Of a DNA stretch of 16,060 nt, positions 1 to 7,477 are shown one piece after another. Source of the stretch: CAMEON01 sp964427175. Its GTDB lineage: Bacteria; Bacillota; Clostridia; Oscillospirales; CAG-272. How positions within the stretch are numbered: position 1 is the stretch's first letter; each line of letters opens with the position of its first letter. Location: NCBI GenBank assembly GCA_964427175.1, contig CAYRTP010000041.1, positions 1-16,060 of the forward strand, in the 5' to 3' direction. A program made the translations under genes and the position numbers. The notes under the pieces were generated by a model that worked only from the letters and a program-made list of their open reading frames with translations, did no database searches and was not told the DNA's origin.

Positions 1-269
1 ACGGTCCGCTCCAGCGGGGCGAAGTGGCGGGGGCGTGCCGCGAGATGATGGCCATCAACCGTATCTCGGATGCGCCCTACGCCGTTGAGATCGGCCACGA
101 GGACATTTTCAAGATTGCCAATCAGACCAAGTGCGTCCCCGACGAGTTCATCACCCCCGAGGGCAACCAGGTCACCGACGCTTGCTTGCATTATCTCCTG
201 CCTCTGATCAAGGGCGAGCGGTATCCCGAGTACGTGGACGGGCTTCCCTGCCATTGGGTTTTGAAGTAA
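1..269 (+). CDS. 6-phosphofructokinase, probably pyrophosphate-dependent (C-terminal fragment)
   Basis: This is the 3' end of a gene that begins before the window. Reading from base 3 gives about 88 residues to the TAA at 267-269. The residues RISDAPYAVEIGHEDIFKIAN, then VPDEFI, VTDACLHYLLPLIKGE and DGLP, match the closing segment of Clostridia phosphofructokinases of the PPi-linked type: a 'RxSxxPY' strand, a 'D(I/V)xKVAN' helix, and a final 'Y..PLI.GE....GLP' tail. Such enzymes phosphorylate fructose 6-phosphate to fructose 1,6-bisphosphate in cytosolic glycolysis. The catalytic and phosphate-donor residues lie outside the window, so the ATP or PPi choice cannot be read here. A GTG at base 24 is not the start, because the frame is open upstream of it. 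A strong terminator follows the stop. Confidence 0.75.
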   Translation, partial: GPLQRGEVAGACREMMAINRISDAPYAVEIGHEDIFKIANQTKCVPDEFITPEGNQVTDACLHYLLPLIKGERYPEYVDGLPCHWVLK

Positions 270-282
270 TGGAATAACAACG

Positions 283-318
283 CACCCCCGACGGATTTTC
301 TCCGTCGGGGGTGTTTTT
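283..318 (+). terminator. Rho-independent terminator of the phosphofructokinase gene
   Basis: A perfect 12-bp GC-rich stem (284-295 paired with 301-312, extendable by C283-G313) with a 5-nt loop TTTTC is followed by five T at 314-318. It lies 13 nt after the phosphofructokinase stop. The minus-strand ABC permease ends only 5 nt beyond it, so the same stem may also stop transcripts arriving from the right, although the T tract favours the plus direction. Confidence 0.9.
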
Positions 319-323
319 CGATG

Positions 324-1061
324 CTATTGCTTTTTCATTTGCCGCAAAAACAGCCAAACTGCCGCAGCAAGAGCAAGCACCGCGTAACCCAGCACCCACC
401 ACAGGTGGGGGAGTGCGTCACCGATGTTCCCTGCCAGGACGGCTCGTTCCATGTCCACGGCGTGGACGAAGGGGAGGGCGTAGGCGATCTTTTGGAAGGC
501 ACCGCCCACCAGGGCGAGGTCGAACCAGGTGCCCGACAGCCAGGCCGAGAGGTTGGTCAGGAGGGCTCCGCAGATACCGCCTACCTGCTTGATATTCAGA
601 ATACTGCCGAACAGCAGGCCGAGGGCGACATGGAGTGCCGCGACGGGCAGGATGAACAGGACTGCCCACAGAATGTGGACCGAAGGCGCAAGGCCCAGGA
701 GCAGGGCGAAGGCGTAGCAGACGATGGATTGCAGGAGGGCGATGGGGACCATGGGCAGGGTGTATCCCAGGATGAAATCCAGGGGGGTCAGCGGGGTAGT
801 GTAGAGGCGTTGGAGCAAGGAGCTGTCTCGGTCCTTGGCTATGATGGTGGCGGAAAACAGGGTCATGAAGGACAGGCCGAAGACCGTGATCCCCGGGGCG
901 AGATGGCGGATCTCAAACAGGGGAACGGGGACGTTGGCCTGGATGGCGTTCAGAAGCAGGAGCAGTACGATGGGGAATCCCAGACCGAAGGCCAGGTTCA
1001 GCGGGTCGCGGAGGATCTCCTTGGCGTTTCGGTTAGCAAGGGTCAACATTCTCTGACTCAT
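324..1061 (-). CDS. ABC-2 type transporter permease
   Basis: A 245-residue polytopic membrane protein and last gene of a four-gene minus-strand operon. About six hydrophobic segments are visible, roughly residues 29-43, 55-75, 95-120, 130-155, 158-180 and 217-240. The stretch between the second and third helices (AKDRDSSLLQRLYTTPLTP) is typical of ABC-2 permeases, where a cytoplasmic helix carrying 'ER..G....L..TP' meets the ATPase. It should form the membrane pore with the ATPase encoded just upstream. The ATG overlaps the ATPase stop by four bases (ATGA at 1061-1058), implying translational coupling. The substrate cannot be inferred; relatives export drugs, peptides or lipids. The length is normal for single-domain ABC-2 permeases. 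Confidence 0.88.
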   Translation of the reverse strand: MSQRMLTLANRNAKEILRDPLNLAFGLGFPIVLLLLLNAIQANVPVPLFEIRHLAPGITVFGLSFMTLFSATIIAKDRDSSLLQRLYTTPLTPLDFILGYTLPMVPIALLQSIVCYAFALLLGLAPSVHILWAVLFILPVAALHVALGLLFGSILNIKQVGGICGALLTNLSAWLSGTWFDLALVGGAFQKIAYALPFVHAVDMERAVLAGNIGDALPHLWWVLGYAVLALAAAVWLFLRQMKKQ

Positions 1062-1786
1062 GCGGTCACCCCCTTTACCACGCGGACGAAGGCTTGTTCA
1101 AAGGTATCCGCCCCTGTCGCGCGCTTGATGGCAACGGCTGTGTCGCAGGTCAGGAGCTTGCCGTCCTTCATGATGGCGATGCGATCGGAGAGGGCCTCGG
1201 CCTCCTCCATGTAGTGAGTGGTCAGGATCATGGTCACTTGGCCCTTCAAAGATTGGAGAATCTCCCACAAATCGCTTCGGGCCAGAACGTCCAGGCCCAG
1301 GGTGGGCTCGTCCAGAAACAGGATTTTTGGCTCGCTGATGAGGGCCATGGCGATGCTCAGCCTTCTCTGCCAGCCTCCCGACAGCTTTCCCGCGCGGCGG
1401 TTCAGCACCTCGGATAGGCCGAAAAGTGCCGTCATTTCCCGAATTTTTTCGTCTCGTTTTTCCTTGGTGAACCCATGCACACCGCAGATCAGCTTGAGGT
1501 TTTCTTTGACCGACAGGCCCGCGGCTACGGCGGTTTCCTGGGGGGAGACGGCGATCAGGGATTTCACGGCGGCGGGATCACGGGTGATGCTGTGGCCCAT
1601 CAGAAGCGCGTCACCGCTCGTGGGGGCTGTGAGGCAGGAGAGTATTTTGACGGTGGTGGTTTTTCCCGCGCCGTTGACACCCAGCAGGGCGAACAGCTCC
1701 CCCTCCCGCACCGTCAGGCTCAGGCCGTCTACGGCGACGATATCCCCATAGGTTTTGGTCAGATTTTGGATTTGGATAGCGTTCAT
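1058..1786 (-). CDS. ABC transporter ATP-binding protein
   Basis: A 242-residue ABC ATPase with all expected motifs in order: Walker A GVNGAGKTT (36-44), Q-loop Q83, signature LSGGWQ (135-140), Walker B ILFLDEP (155-161), D-loop around GLDV, and H-loop H191. It hydrolyses ATP to power the ABC-2 permease encoded immediately downstream, with which it overlaps by 4 nt. The signature LSGGWQRRL with Trp in place of the more usual Q/M is acceptable in this DrrA/CcmA-like branch. A GGGAAGGAG ribosome site sits a few bases before the ATG. The gene lies 24 nt after the DUF3021 gene in a LytTR-controlled operon, so the pump is probably induced or tuned by that regulator. Confidence 0.93.
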   Translation of the reverse strand: MNAIQIQNLTKTYGDIVAVDGLSLTVREGELFALLGVNGAGKTTTVKILSCLTAPTSGDALLMGHSITRDPAAVKSLIAVSPQETAVAAGLSVKENLKLICGVHGFTKEKRDEKIREMTALFGLSEVLNRRAGKLSGGWQRRLSIAMALISEPKILFLDEPTLGLDVLARSDLWEILQSLKGQVTMILTTHYMEEAEALSDRIAIMKDGKLLTCDTAVAIKRATGADTFEQAFVRVVKGVTA

Positions 1787-1810
1787 GTTGACTCCTTCCC
1801 GTTTACCGCT

Positions 1811-2239
1811 TTACCGCAAATTGCGGTTCAGCTTGGTTTCCACCGTTTTGACGCAGATCACCACGATCAGCCAGACCATCAGGTATCCCCCCGCGAATAC
1901 CGCGGTGAAGATCCCCAGGACGGCGGGCTCGAAGGGGATCCAGGAATTGAGGAGGTAGCAGAGGACGTAGGCGATATAGAGCAGGCCGAAGTGGCAGAGG
2001 GTGGACTTGGCCACGGGCCAATGCTCCAGCTGGTTAAAGACGCTGGCTCCCGCGTGAACGAAGGCCAGGAGGTAGATGGACAGGATGCCCAGGCAGACCT
2101 CGGCACCGCTCAGGGTAAAGTCCTCCACCGTCCTATGGAGGACCAGGTAGACGATACCCAGGATGATGGGGCCGAAGCCGCTGAATATCAATCCTCTGTG
2201 AAAAAATTCTTTGACGGGATGTTGGATGGTGTATTTCAT
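1811..2239 (-). CDS. DUF3021 family membrane protein
   Basis: A 142-residue protein with four predicted transmembrane helices (about 15-35, 43-65, 80-100 and 106-130) and a short basic C-terminal tail. Size, four-helix layout and position directly after a LytTR gene match the DUF3021 family. In Firmicutes these are commonly encoded next to a stand-alone LytTR transcription factor and are thought to act as its membrane partner, holding or sensing for it. The ATG overlaps the LytTR stop as ATGA (2239-2236), so the two proteins are probably made in a fixed ratio. Both begin with the residues MKYT, which I treat as coincidence. No biochemical function is certain for the family. Confidence 0.8.
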   Translation of the reverse strand: MKYTIQHPVKEFFHRGLIFSGFGPIILGIVYLVLHRTVEDFTLSGAEVCLGILSIYLLAFVHAGASVFNQLEHWPVAKSTLCHFGLLYIAYVLCYLLNSWIPFEPAVLGIFTAVFAGGYLMVWLIVVICVKTVETKLNRNLR

Positions 2240-2676
2240 AGCTTGAATCCGATCCTTTCTTTGACGGTTTTGAGTTGGCGGCGGGAAACGTAGTCTCGGT
2301 GGGCGTTTTGGAAGGTCACCATCAGCGCGCCGCCGATGGAGGCGTTGAAGCGGTCGATCTTGCGGATATTGCCGATGCAGGATTGATTGATCTTGACGAA
2401 GCTTTGGTCCAGCATCTCCTCGATGGCGTAGAGGGGGAGGCGGACGGTCAGCCGTTCGGTATCGGTGAGGGCGTAGACGCGTCCTTCCTCAGCCACGAAG
2501 CAATGGATCTCGGCGGGGCGGAGGGGGACGATGCGGCCGTCTCCTCCGTAGCCCATCAGCTCGGTATCCAAGCTCTCGATATAGGCCTCCAGGTCGGCCA
2601 CCTCTCTCGTGCGGCGGCGGGCGTGGATGATGACTTCTTCTTCTCGGTTGGGGTCGATGTGGGTGGTGTATTTCAT
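2236..2676 (-). CDS. LytTR-domain transcriptional regulator
   Basis: A 146-residue stand-alone LytTR DNA-binding protein. Residues 1-48 form an N-terminal segment with no receiver domain. Residues about 50-143 show the LytTR pattern: IVPLRPAEIHCFVAEEGRVYALT, then RLPLYAIEEML, then FVKINQSCIGNIRKIDRF and the closing YVSRRQLKTVKERIG. LytTR domains bind DNA as a beta-sheet fold on direct repeats. This gene leads the operon with DUF3021 and an ABC transporter and probably controls it by autoregulation. The start is supported by an AAGGAGG site about 9 nt upstream. A near-consensus promoter lies at 2701-2728. With no phosphorylation domain, the signal probably enters through DUF3021 (inference). 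Confidence 0.88.
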   Translation of the reverse strand: MKYTTHIDPNREEEVIIHARRRTREVADLEAYIESLDTELMGYGGDGRIVPLRPAEIHCFVAEEGRVYALTDTERLTVRLPLYAIEEMLDQSFVKINQSCIGNIRKIDRFNASIGGALMVTFQNAHRDYVSRRQLKTVKERIGFKL

Positions 2677-2700
2677 GGGTCGATTCCTCCTTATGCGTCC

Positions 2701-2728
2701 AGTATAGCACGATTTTTGGGTTTGTCAA
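2701..2728 (-). promoter_or_regulatory. Sigma-A promoter of the LytTR-DUF3021-ABC operon
   Basis: On the minus strand TTGACA (complement of 2723-2728), a 16-nt spacer and TATACT (complement of 2701-2706), with TGC before the -10 giving an extended -10. It lies about 25 nt upstream of the LytTR ATG, leaving only a short leader with an AAGGAGG site. Three copies of TTTTGG on the plus strand (2714-2719, 2733-2738, 2751-2756) sit in the spacer and just upstream of the -35. They could be an operator for the LytTR protein, but this is inference. Confidence 0.8.
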
Positions 2729-2840
2729 GAGGTTTTGGACAGGCGGTCGGTTTTGGCGGGTATGCGGTCATGCTCGGGGGAATGTCTGCATACACTTGAC
2801 CGAGACAAGCCGAACAAGCTATGCAAAGGAAGGTGTCATC

Positions 2841-5558
2841 ATGTCCAAGAATCTACGTCCCAGGCCGCTCTCCCCCGAGGAGGTCCGCCGCTCCCGCGAG
2901 GCCCACGGGAGCAATCAGTTATCGGTCAAGCGAAAAAAGAGCTTTTTTCGCCAGTTTTTGGGGAATTTAGGGGATCCCGTCATCCGTATTCTGCTGGGGG
3001 CCTTGGGGATCAATCTGCTGTTCTCCCTCACGGGGGAGGGGGCTGACTGGTTTGAGACGGGGGGGATCGCTCTGGCTGTTCTGCTGGCGACCCTGATCTC
3101 CACCTTGTCGGAATACGGCTCCGAGGCGGCCTTTGCCCGCCTGTCCGAGGAGTGCGCCAAGGTATCCTGTCGGGTCCGACGGCTGGCCGAGGGGAGCGCA
3201 TTGGCTGTGGTCTGTGAGATCCCCTTGGCCGAGGTAGTGACGGGGGATATCGTCGTATTGGGGGCGGGGGAGATGATCCCCGCCGACGGGGTACTTCTGT
3301 CGGGGGAATTGCAGGTGGATCAATCCGCCATGACGGGGGAGAGCCGCGAGGTGGAAAAGCTCCCTCTGCGGGAGGGGGAGGCCATTCCCGAGGAGTCCAC
3401 CCCCGCGGACGGGTCCGCCCTGTTTCGGGGGTGCGTCATCCTGGGGGGCGGCGGGGAGATGCTGGTCACCCGCGTGGGGGACGGGACCTTCCTGGGCCGC
3501 ATCTCGGAGGAGGTCCAGGAGGACACCCGCGAGAGTCCCTTGAAGATCCGGCTGGCCAAGCTGGCGGGGCAGATCAGCCGTCTCGGGTACGTGGCGGCGG
3601 CCCTGGTGGCGGTTGTATTTCTGCTGGGGGTATTCCTTTTGGACAGCGGATTCGATCGGGAGATCATACTACAAAAGCTCACCGACTGGCGGTACGTATG
3701 GGAGCAGGTCTTCCACGCCTTGACCTTAGGGCTGACGGTCTTGGTGGTGGCGGTGCCCGAGGGGTTACCCATGATGATTGCGGTAGTGTTATCCTCCAAC
3801 ATCAAGAAGATGGTGAGGGACCAGGTATTGGTCCGCAAGCCCGTGGGCATCGAGGCGGCGGGGAGCATGAACCTGCTGTTCACCGACAAGACGGGGACCC
3901 TGACCGAGGGCAAGCTCAGCATCGGGCGGATCTTGACGGGGGATGGGCGGTCCTTTGCCGATGCCGAGGAATTCCGCAGGGGGGCTCCCCGCCTGTTCGG
4001 GTACTTTGCCGAGGGATGTGTCTGTAACACCGCCTCGGTGGCGGGGCAGGGACATGGCGGAGTCAAGCGGGCCTTGGGCGGAAACGCCACCGATCGGGCT
4101 CTGCTGGACGCGGTGCTTCCCTTCGGCGGGAGCTTTGGAGAGGTCGTGCTTCGGATCCCCTTTGACAGCACGCGGAAAAGCTCCTGCGCGGTGGTGCGCC
4201 GAGAGGGGCGGGAGGTCCTGCTGGTCAAGGGGGCTCCCGAGCGTTTGATGGCTCGTTTGACCGAGGTATACCGTCCAGACGGGACGCGGGGTGGCGTGGA
4301 CCGCTCGGCTCTCACGCAAAAGATCCAAGCCATGACCGAGCGGGGCGGACGGGTAATTTTGGTGGCCGAGGCGGCGGGACGGGGGATGATCCCTCCCCGC
4401 GCCCGATTGGAGGGGGGAGACTACGGGGCTTTGACCCTGGTTTGCCTGCTTCTGCTGACCGACAAGCTCCGCCGTGAAGCTCCCGAGTCGGTGAAAAAGC
4501 TCCGTCGGGCGGGGGTACACGTGGTCATGATGACGGGGGACAACAAGGACACCGCCCGCGCCATTGCAGAGTCCTGCGGAATTTTGGCCCACGGGGTGAA
4601 TACCGTCCTGGAGAGCCACGAGCTGGCCCGCATGAGCGATACGCAGGTGCGGGAAATTTTGCCACGGTTGGGCGTGGTGGCGCGGGCTCTGCCCACCGAC
4701 AAGAGCCGTCTGGTCCGCATCGCCCAAGAGGCGGAGATGGTGGTGGGGATGACGGGGGACGGCATCAACGATGCCCCCGCCCTCAAACGGGCCGACATCG
4801 GCTTTGCCATGGGAGCAGGGACCCAGGTGGCCAAGGACGCGGGGGACATCATCATCATGGACAACAACCTCCGCTCCATCGTCCGCGCGGTGCTCTACGG
4901 ACGGACCATTTTCAAGTCCATCCGCAAATTCATTACCCTGCAGTTGACCATGAATCTCTGCGCGGTGGGGGTGACCATGATCTGTCCCTTTATCGGCGTT
5001 GACTCCCCCGTGACGGTGGTACAGATGCTATGGATCAACCTCATCATGGACACCCTGGGCGGTTTGGCCTTCGCGGGGGAGGCTCCCCTGGCCTCCTACA
5101 TGGAGGAGCGGCCCAAGCGGCGGGATGAGCCCATTCTCAACCGCTACATGGTGGGGGAGATCACCTGGTTGGGGAGCTTTACCGTGGCTTTATGTCTTCT
5201 TTTCCTCAAGCTCCCCGCCATTGCGGGGCGGTTCCGCTCGGCGGAGGATGACATTTATTTGCTGACGGCCTTTTTTGCCCTGTTCATTTTCGCTTCGGTA
5301 TTCAACTGCTTCAACGCGCGGACCGATCGGCTCAACATTTTCGCGGGGCTGTCCCGCAACAAGGGATTCTGCTTCATCATGATCGCGGTGCTGGCGGTAC
5401 AGATCCTGTTCGTCTACGTGGGCGGGGCGGTTTTGCGGACGGCTCCTCTGACGGCAGAGGAATTGGGGCTCACCTCGCTTTTGGCCCTGTCGGTCTTCCC
5501 TGCCGAGCTTTTGCGGAAGGTCTGGCGGCGGCTTTCGGGAAAAAGCGAGGGATACTGA
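2841..5558 (+). CDS. P-type calcium-transporting ATPase (PMCA-like, P2B type)
   Basis: A 905-residue cation pump, normal in length for the family. It should use ATP to expel Ca2+ across the plasma membrane. Motifs from the chosen start: actuator TGES (165-168), TM4 PEGLP (306-310), phosphorylation site DKTGT with D349, nucleotide-binding KGAPE (463-467), TGDN (565-568), TGDGINDAP (638-646), and TM6 WINLIMD with N733 and D737. TM4 PEGLP plus the N and D of TM6 form a calcium site, and 'VQMLWINLIMDTLG' closely resembles eukaryotic plasma-membrane Ca2+-ATPases. A later cation-ATPase C-terminal domain supplies TM7-10. I chose ATG 2841 because AGGAAGG at 2827-2833 is ideally placed; the upstream TTG at 2796 has no ribosome site. 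No clear promoter was found. Glycine codons are dominated by GGG, unlike neighbouring well-expressed genes. Transport of Mn2+ instead of Ca2+ cannot be excluded. Confidence 0.9.
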   Translation: MSKNLRPRPLSPEEVRRSREAHGSNQLSVKRKKSFFRQFLGNLGDPVIRILLGALGINLLFSLTGEGADWFETGGIALAVLLATLISTLSEYGSEAAFARLSEECAKVSCRVRRLAEGSALAVVCEIPLAEVVTGDIVVLGAGEMIPADGVLLSGELQVDQSAMTGESREVEKLPLREGEAIPEESTPADGSALFRGCVILGGGGEMLVTRVGDGTFLGRISEEVQEDTRESPLKIRLAKLAGQISRLGYVAAALVAVVFLLGVFLLDSGFDREIILQKLTDWRYVWEQVFHALTLGLTVLVVAVPEGLPMMIAVVLSSNIKKMVRDQVLVRKPVGIEAAGSMNLLFTDKTGTLTEGKLSIGRILTGDGRSFADAEEFRRGAPRLFGYFAEGCVCNTASVAGQGHGGVKRALGGNATDRALLDAVLPFGGSFGEVVLRIPFDSTRKSSCAVVRREGREVLLVKGAPERLMARLTEVYRPDGTRGGVDRSALTQKIQAMTERGGRVILVAEAAGRGMIPPRARLEGGDYGALTLVCLLLLTDKLRREAPESVKKLRRAGVHVVMMTGDNKDTARAIAESCGILAHGVNTVLESHELARMSDTQVREILPRLGVVARALPTDKSRLVRIAQEAEMVVGMTGDGINDAPALKRADIGFAMGAGTQVAKDAGDIIIMDNNLRSIVRAVLYGRTIFKSIRKFITLQLTMNLCAVGVTMICPFIGVDSPVTVVQMLWINLIMDTLGGLAFAGEAPLASYMEERPKRRDEPILNRYMVGEITWLGSFTVALCLLFLKLPAIAGRFRSAEDDIYLLTAFFALFIFASVFNCFNARTDRLNIFAGLSRNKGFCFIMIAVLAVQILFVYVGGAVLRTAPLTAEELGLTSLLALSVFPAELLRKVWRRLSGKSEGY

Positions 5559-5586
5559 TACTCATTCACAAACGAAAACTTGAACG

Positions 5587-5652
5587 GGAGAGCGTGCCTC
5601 CGGCGGCTTGAACCTTTTTTGAAAAAAAGGTTCAAGACTCCAAAAAACTTTT
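5587..5652. repeat. Putative dispersed intergenic hairpin repeat
   Basis: A 13-bp inverted repeat, CTTGAACCTTTTT (5607-5619) with AAAAAGGTTCAAG (5624-5636), is flanked by GC-rich AGCGTGCCTCCGGCGG on the left and an A/T block with CTTTTAAAAAG on the right. It sits between the Ca2+-ATPase stop and the next promoter. It is not a standard terminator, since no T run follows the stem on either strand; the T run lies inside the stem. Its composition differs from the coding DNA around it, and I recall very similar elements between genes in related Clostridia genomes. That makes a mobile or REP-like repeat likely, but copy number cannot be tested in one window. The remaining gap to 5784 holds no gene; an imperfect hairpin, ACCATGGGG with CCCCATTGGT, lies at about 5707-5732. 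Confidence 0.6.
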
Positions 5653-5784
5653 AAAAAGGGATTTATGAGGGATGCGAGAGGACACCAAGAGCCATAGAGG
5701 GGTATCACCATGGGGCCCCAACCCCATTGGTATATGGGGGCTGTATTCAAGATTTTTATTGTAAAATAGTATGACCTTCGGGAC

Positions 5785-5823
5785 TTGACAAAATCCATGC
5801 CGGGGTGTATAATGGTGTATAAT
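5785..5823 (+). promoter_or_regulatory. Consensus sigma-A promoter with tandem -10 boxes
   Basis: TTGACA at 5785-5790, a 17-nt spacer, then TATAAT at 5808-5813: a perfect consensus. The ten bases GGTGTATAAT are directly repeated (5804-5813 and 5814-5823), giving a second perfect TATAAT ten bases further on. The second box lies 27 nt from the same -35, so it would need another upstream contact. The promoter drives the metallophosphoesterase whose ATG is at 5870, with AGGAGG at 5855-5860. Confidence 0.9.
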
Positions 5824-5869
5824 AAGGAAGACGGCCCCGTATGGCCGACATCACAGGAGGATCATTTTC

Positions 5870-7273
5870 ATGAAACGAGATCAACAGAAATTCATAAAGC
5901 TTACCCCCTTTACCCTGGCCGTTGCGGCGGTTTCGGGGGCGGTGACCGCGCTGGCCATCAAAACCGTCAAGGCGAGCCAGGAAAAGAAGGCCGCGCGCCT
6001 GGAGCGCCGTTTGGCTGAAACCACTCTGCCTGAGGACCTTCTCAACGAGACGGAGCTGACCGTGGCTGACAGACCTCACCTTTCCGCCACCTACACCCAG
6101 GCGGGTAGCCCCGACGGGTACGCCGCGGGAACCGTGACCGTCACGGTCAATATGTCGGACGAGGAGGCCGCCGAGCGCCGCATCATCATGTACTGGGGTA
6201 ACGAGGAGGGCAAGCTGGAGGGCTACACCCATCTGCCCCTGCTCAAGATCCAAGGGGAGGTGACCACCTACACCTTCGGCCGTCACGTGCTGATTCCCGA
6301 GGGGGCCACCACGCTGATGGTCTACACCGCCGACACCGAGGGCAATCTCTCGGAGGAGTGCGTGGTACTGGATCTGCCCGAGGGAGCCGCTCACAAAGGC
6401 TTTGAGGCTTCCGATGCCGAGATGTGGGTCATGAGCGATATCCATCTGACCCTGGACCAGGAGCATACCCACAACCGCAATTTCGCTTCCATGCTGGAAA
6501 ACGTCAAGGCGGTCAGCCCCAAGGCGTTGGGTCTGTTCATCGTGGGCGATATGGCCAACAGCGGTCAGGAGGGCGAGTATCAGAACATGGTCGCGCTCCA
6601 CGAAACGGCGGGCGAGGTTCCTCCCCTGTTCCTGACTTTGGGCAACCACGATTTCTACAACAATTCCTTTGAGGAGGGCCGCGCCAAGTTCCTGCGCTAC
6701 GCCAAGCTCCCCGACGGGACCCATCCCGAAACCCCCACCTACGATTACTGGCTGGGCGGTTACCATTTCATCTCTCTGAGCACCGACGAGCCTGACGGTC
6801 TGGATGCCATCTTCCATCAGTCCACCATGGATTGGCTCCGCGAGAAGCTGGAGGAGAATCGGGATCCTGCCCGTCCCGCCTTCATCTTCCTGCACCAGTC
6901 CCTGTACAACACGGTCTCGGGTTCTCTGCCCGGTGAGCGTTGGCACGGCGTGCAGAACGATCAGATGCTCCGCGACGTGCTGGCCGACTTCCCCGAGGCG
7001 GTGTTCTTCAACGGTCACAGCCACTGGACCATGGACTCTCCCGGCAATATGTTCGAGGAGACCCCCGAGCTTCCCTGCAGCATCTTCAACTGCGCCTCGG
7101 TGGGCTACCTGTGGACGGGCATCAACGTGGTGACGGGCGAGAACCTGGACGGCAGCCAGGGCTATCTCGTCAAGATCTGCGGTAGTACCCTGTACGTGCT
7201 GGGTCGGGATTTCTGTACCGGTGAGTGGGTCTCGGCGGCCCAGTATCGGGTGGATCTGAAGGAGAAGATCTGA
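5870..7273 (+). CDS. Membrane-anchored calcineurin-like metallophosphoesterase
   Basis: A 467-residue protein. Residues about 12-31 are a hydrophobic segment after a basic start (MKRDQQK), giving a signal anchor or uncleaved signal with the rest outside the cell. Residues about 55-180 look beta-rich and Ig-like (repeated TVTVTVN and TTLMVYTADTEGN strands). Residues about 185-460 carry the metallophosphoesterase motifs: DIH (D190, H192), GDM (D227), GNHD (258-261), LHQS (H342) and NGHSHW (H383, H385). All residues for the two-metal centre appear present, so it should be an active phosphoesterase; the substrate is unknown. The start is fixed by AGGAGG at 5855-5860. It appears monocistronic, with a strong promoter before it and a large hairpin after it. 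The Ig-like N-terminal domain resembles purple acid phosphatase architecture, but I would not assign it to that group. Confidence 0.85.
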   Translation: MKRDQQKFIKLTPFTLAVAAVSGAVTALAIKTVKASQEKKAARLERRLAETTLPEDLLNETELTVADRPHLSATYTQAGSPDGYAAGTVTVTVNMSDEEAAERRIIMYWGNEEGKLEGYTHLPLLKIQGEVTTYTFGRHVLIPEGATTLMVYTADTEGNLSEECVVLDLPEGAAHKGFEASDAEMWVMSDIHLTLDQEHTHNRNFASMLENVKAVSPKALGLFIVGDMANSGQEGEYQNMVALHETAGEVPPLFLTLGNHDFYNNSFEEGRAKFLRYAKLPDGTHPETPTYDYWLGGYHFISLSTDEPDGLDAIFHQSTMDWLREKLEENRDPARPAFIFLHQSLYNTVSGSLPGERWHGVQNDQMLRDVLADFPEAVFFNGHSHWTMDSPGNMFEETPELPCSIFNCASVGYLWTGINVVTGENLDGSQGYLVKICGSTLYVLGRDFCTGEWVSAAQYRVDLKEKI

Positions 7274-7305
7274 TTTTTTCTGCCGTAACAACAGTTTGAT
7301 CAACG

Positions 7306-7416
7306 GTCATCCTGAGCGGAGCCGCAACGCGGCGGAGTCGAAGGATCCCTTGATCCATTTAGAGATCCTTCGACTCCGCGGTGCTTTGCACGCGCTCCGC
7401 TCAGGATGACTTTTTT
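7306..7416. repeat. Large imperfect inverted repeat acting as a terminator
   Basis: GTCATCCTGAGCGGAGC at 7306-7322 pairs with its exact complement ending at 7410. An inner arm, CGGAGTCGAAGGATC, ending at 7348 pairs with GATCCTTCGACTCCG from 7364. A roughly 15-nt loop lies at the tip and an unpaired or partly paired section (CGCAACGC facing TGCTTTGCAC) in the middle. Six T follow at 7411-7416, so on the plus strand it should terminate the metallophosphoesterase transcript. The arm sequence is of a kind I know as a repeated intergenic element in many Clostridia genomes, which suggests a mobile palindromic repeat that landed here. Confidence 0.8.
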
Positions 7417-7477
7417 CTACCCCAACGGCCATTTATCGGCTTTATAGCGGCTATTCCAAAAATAATCCGTCCAGCCC

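Noticed and set aside
2796..2825. TTGACC plus TATGCA as a promoter for the Ca2+-ATPase
   Set aside because: The start site would fall in or after the ribosome site, so it cannot serve ATG 2841 properly.
2796..2840. Upstream TTG start adding 15 residues to the Ca2+-ATPase
   Set aside because: No ribosome site before it, whereas ATG 2841 has AGGAAGG at the ideal distance.
2735..2840. Riboswitch (for example manganese-type) before the Ca2+-ATPase
   Set aside because: Only a weak 6-bp stem (2760-2765 with 2788-2793) is visible in about 100 nt, with no recognisable conserved core.
3320..4879. Minus-strand frames of 337, 312 and 152 codons within the Ca2+-ATPase gene
   Set aside because: All overlap the coding frame of a P-type ATPase with intact motifs and have low-complexity Ser/Arg/Pro composition.
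5756..7303. 515-codon minus-strand frame opposite the metallophosphoesterase
   Set aside because: Antisense shadow of a gene with complete catalytic motifs and a strong promoter and ribosome site.
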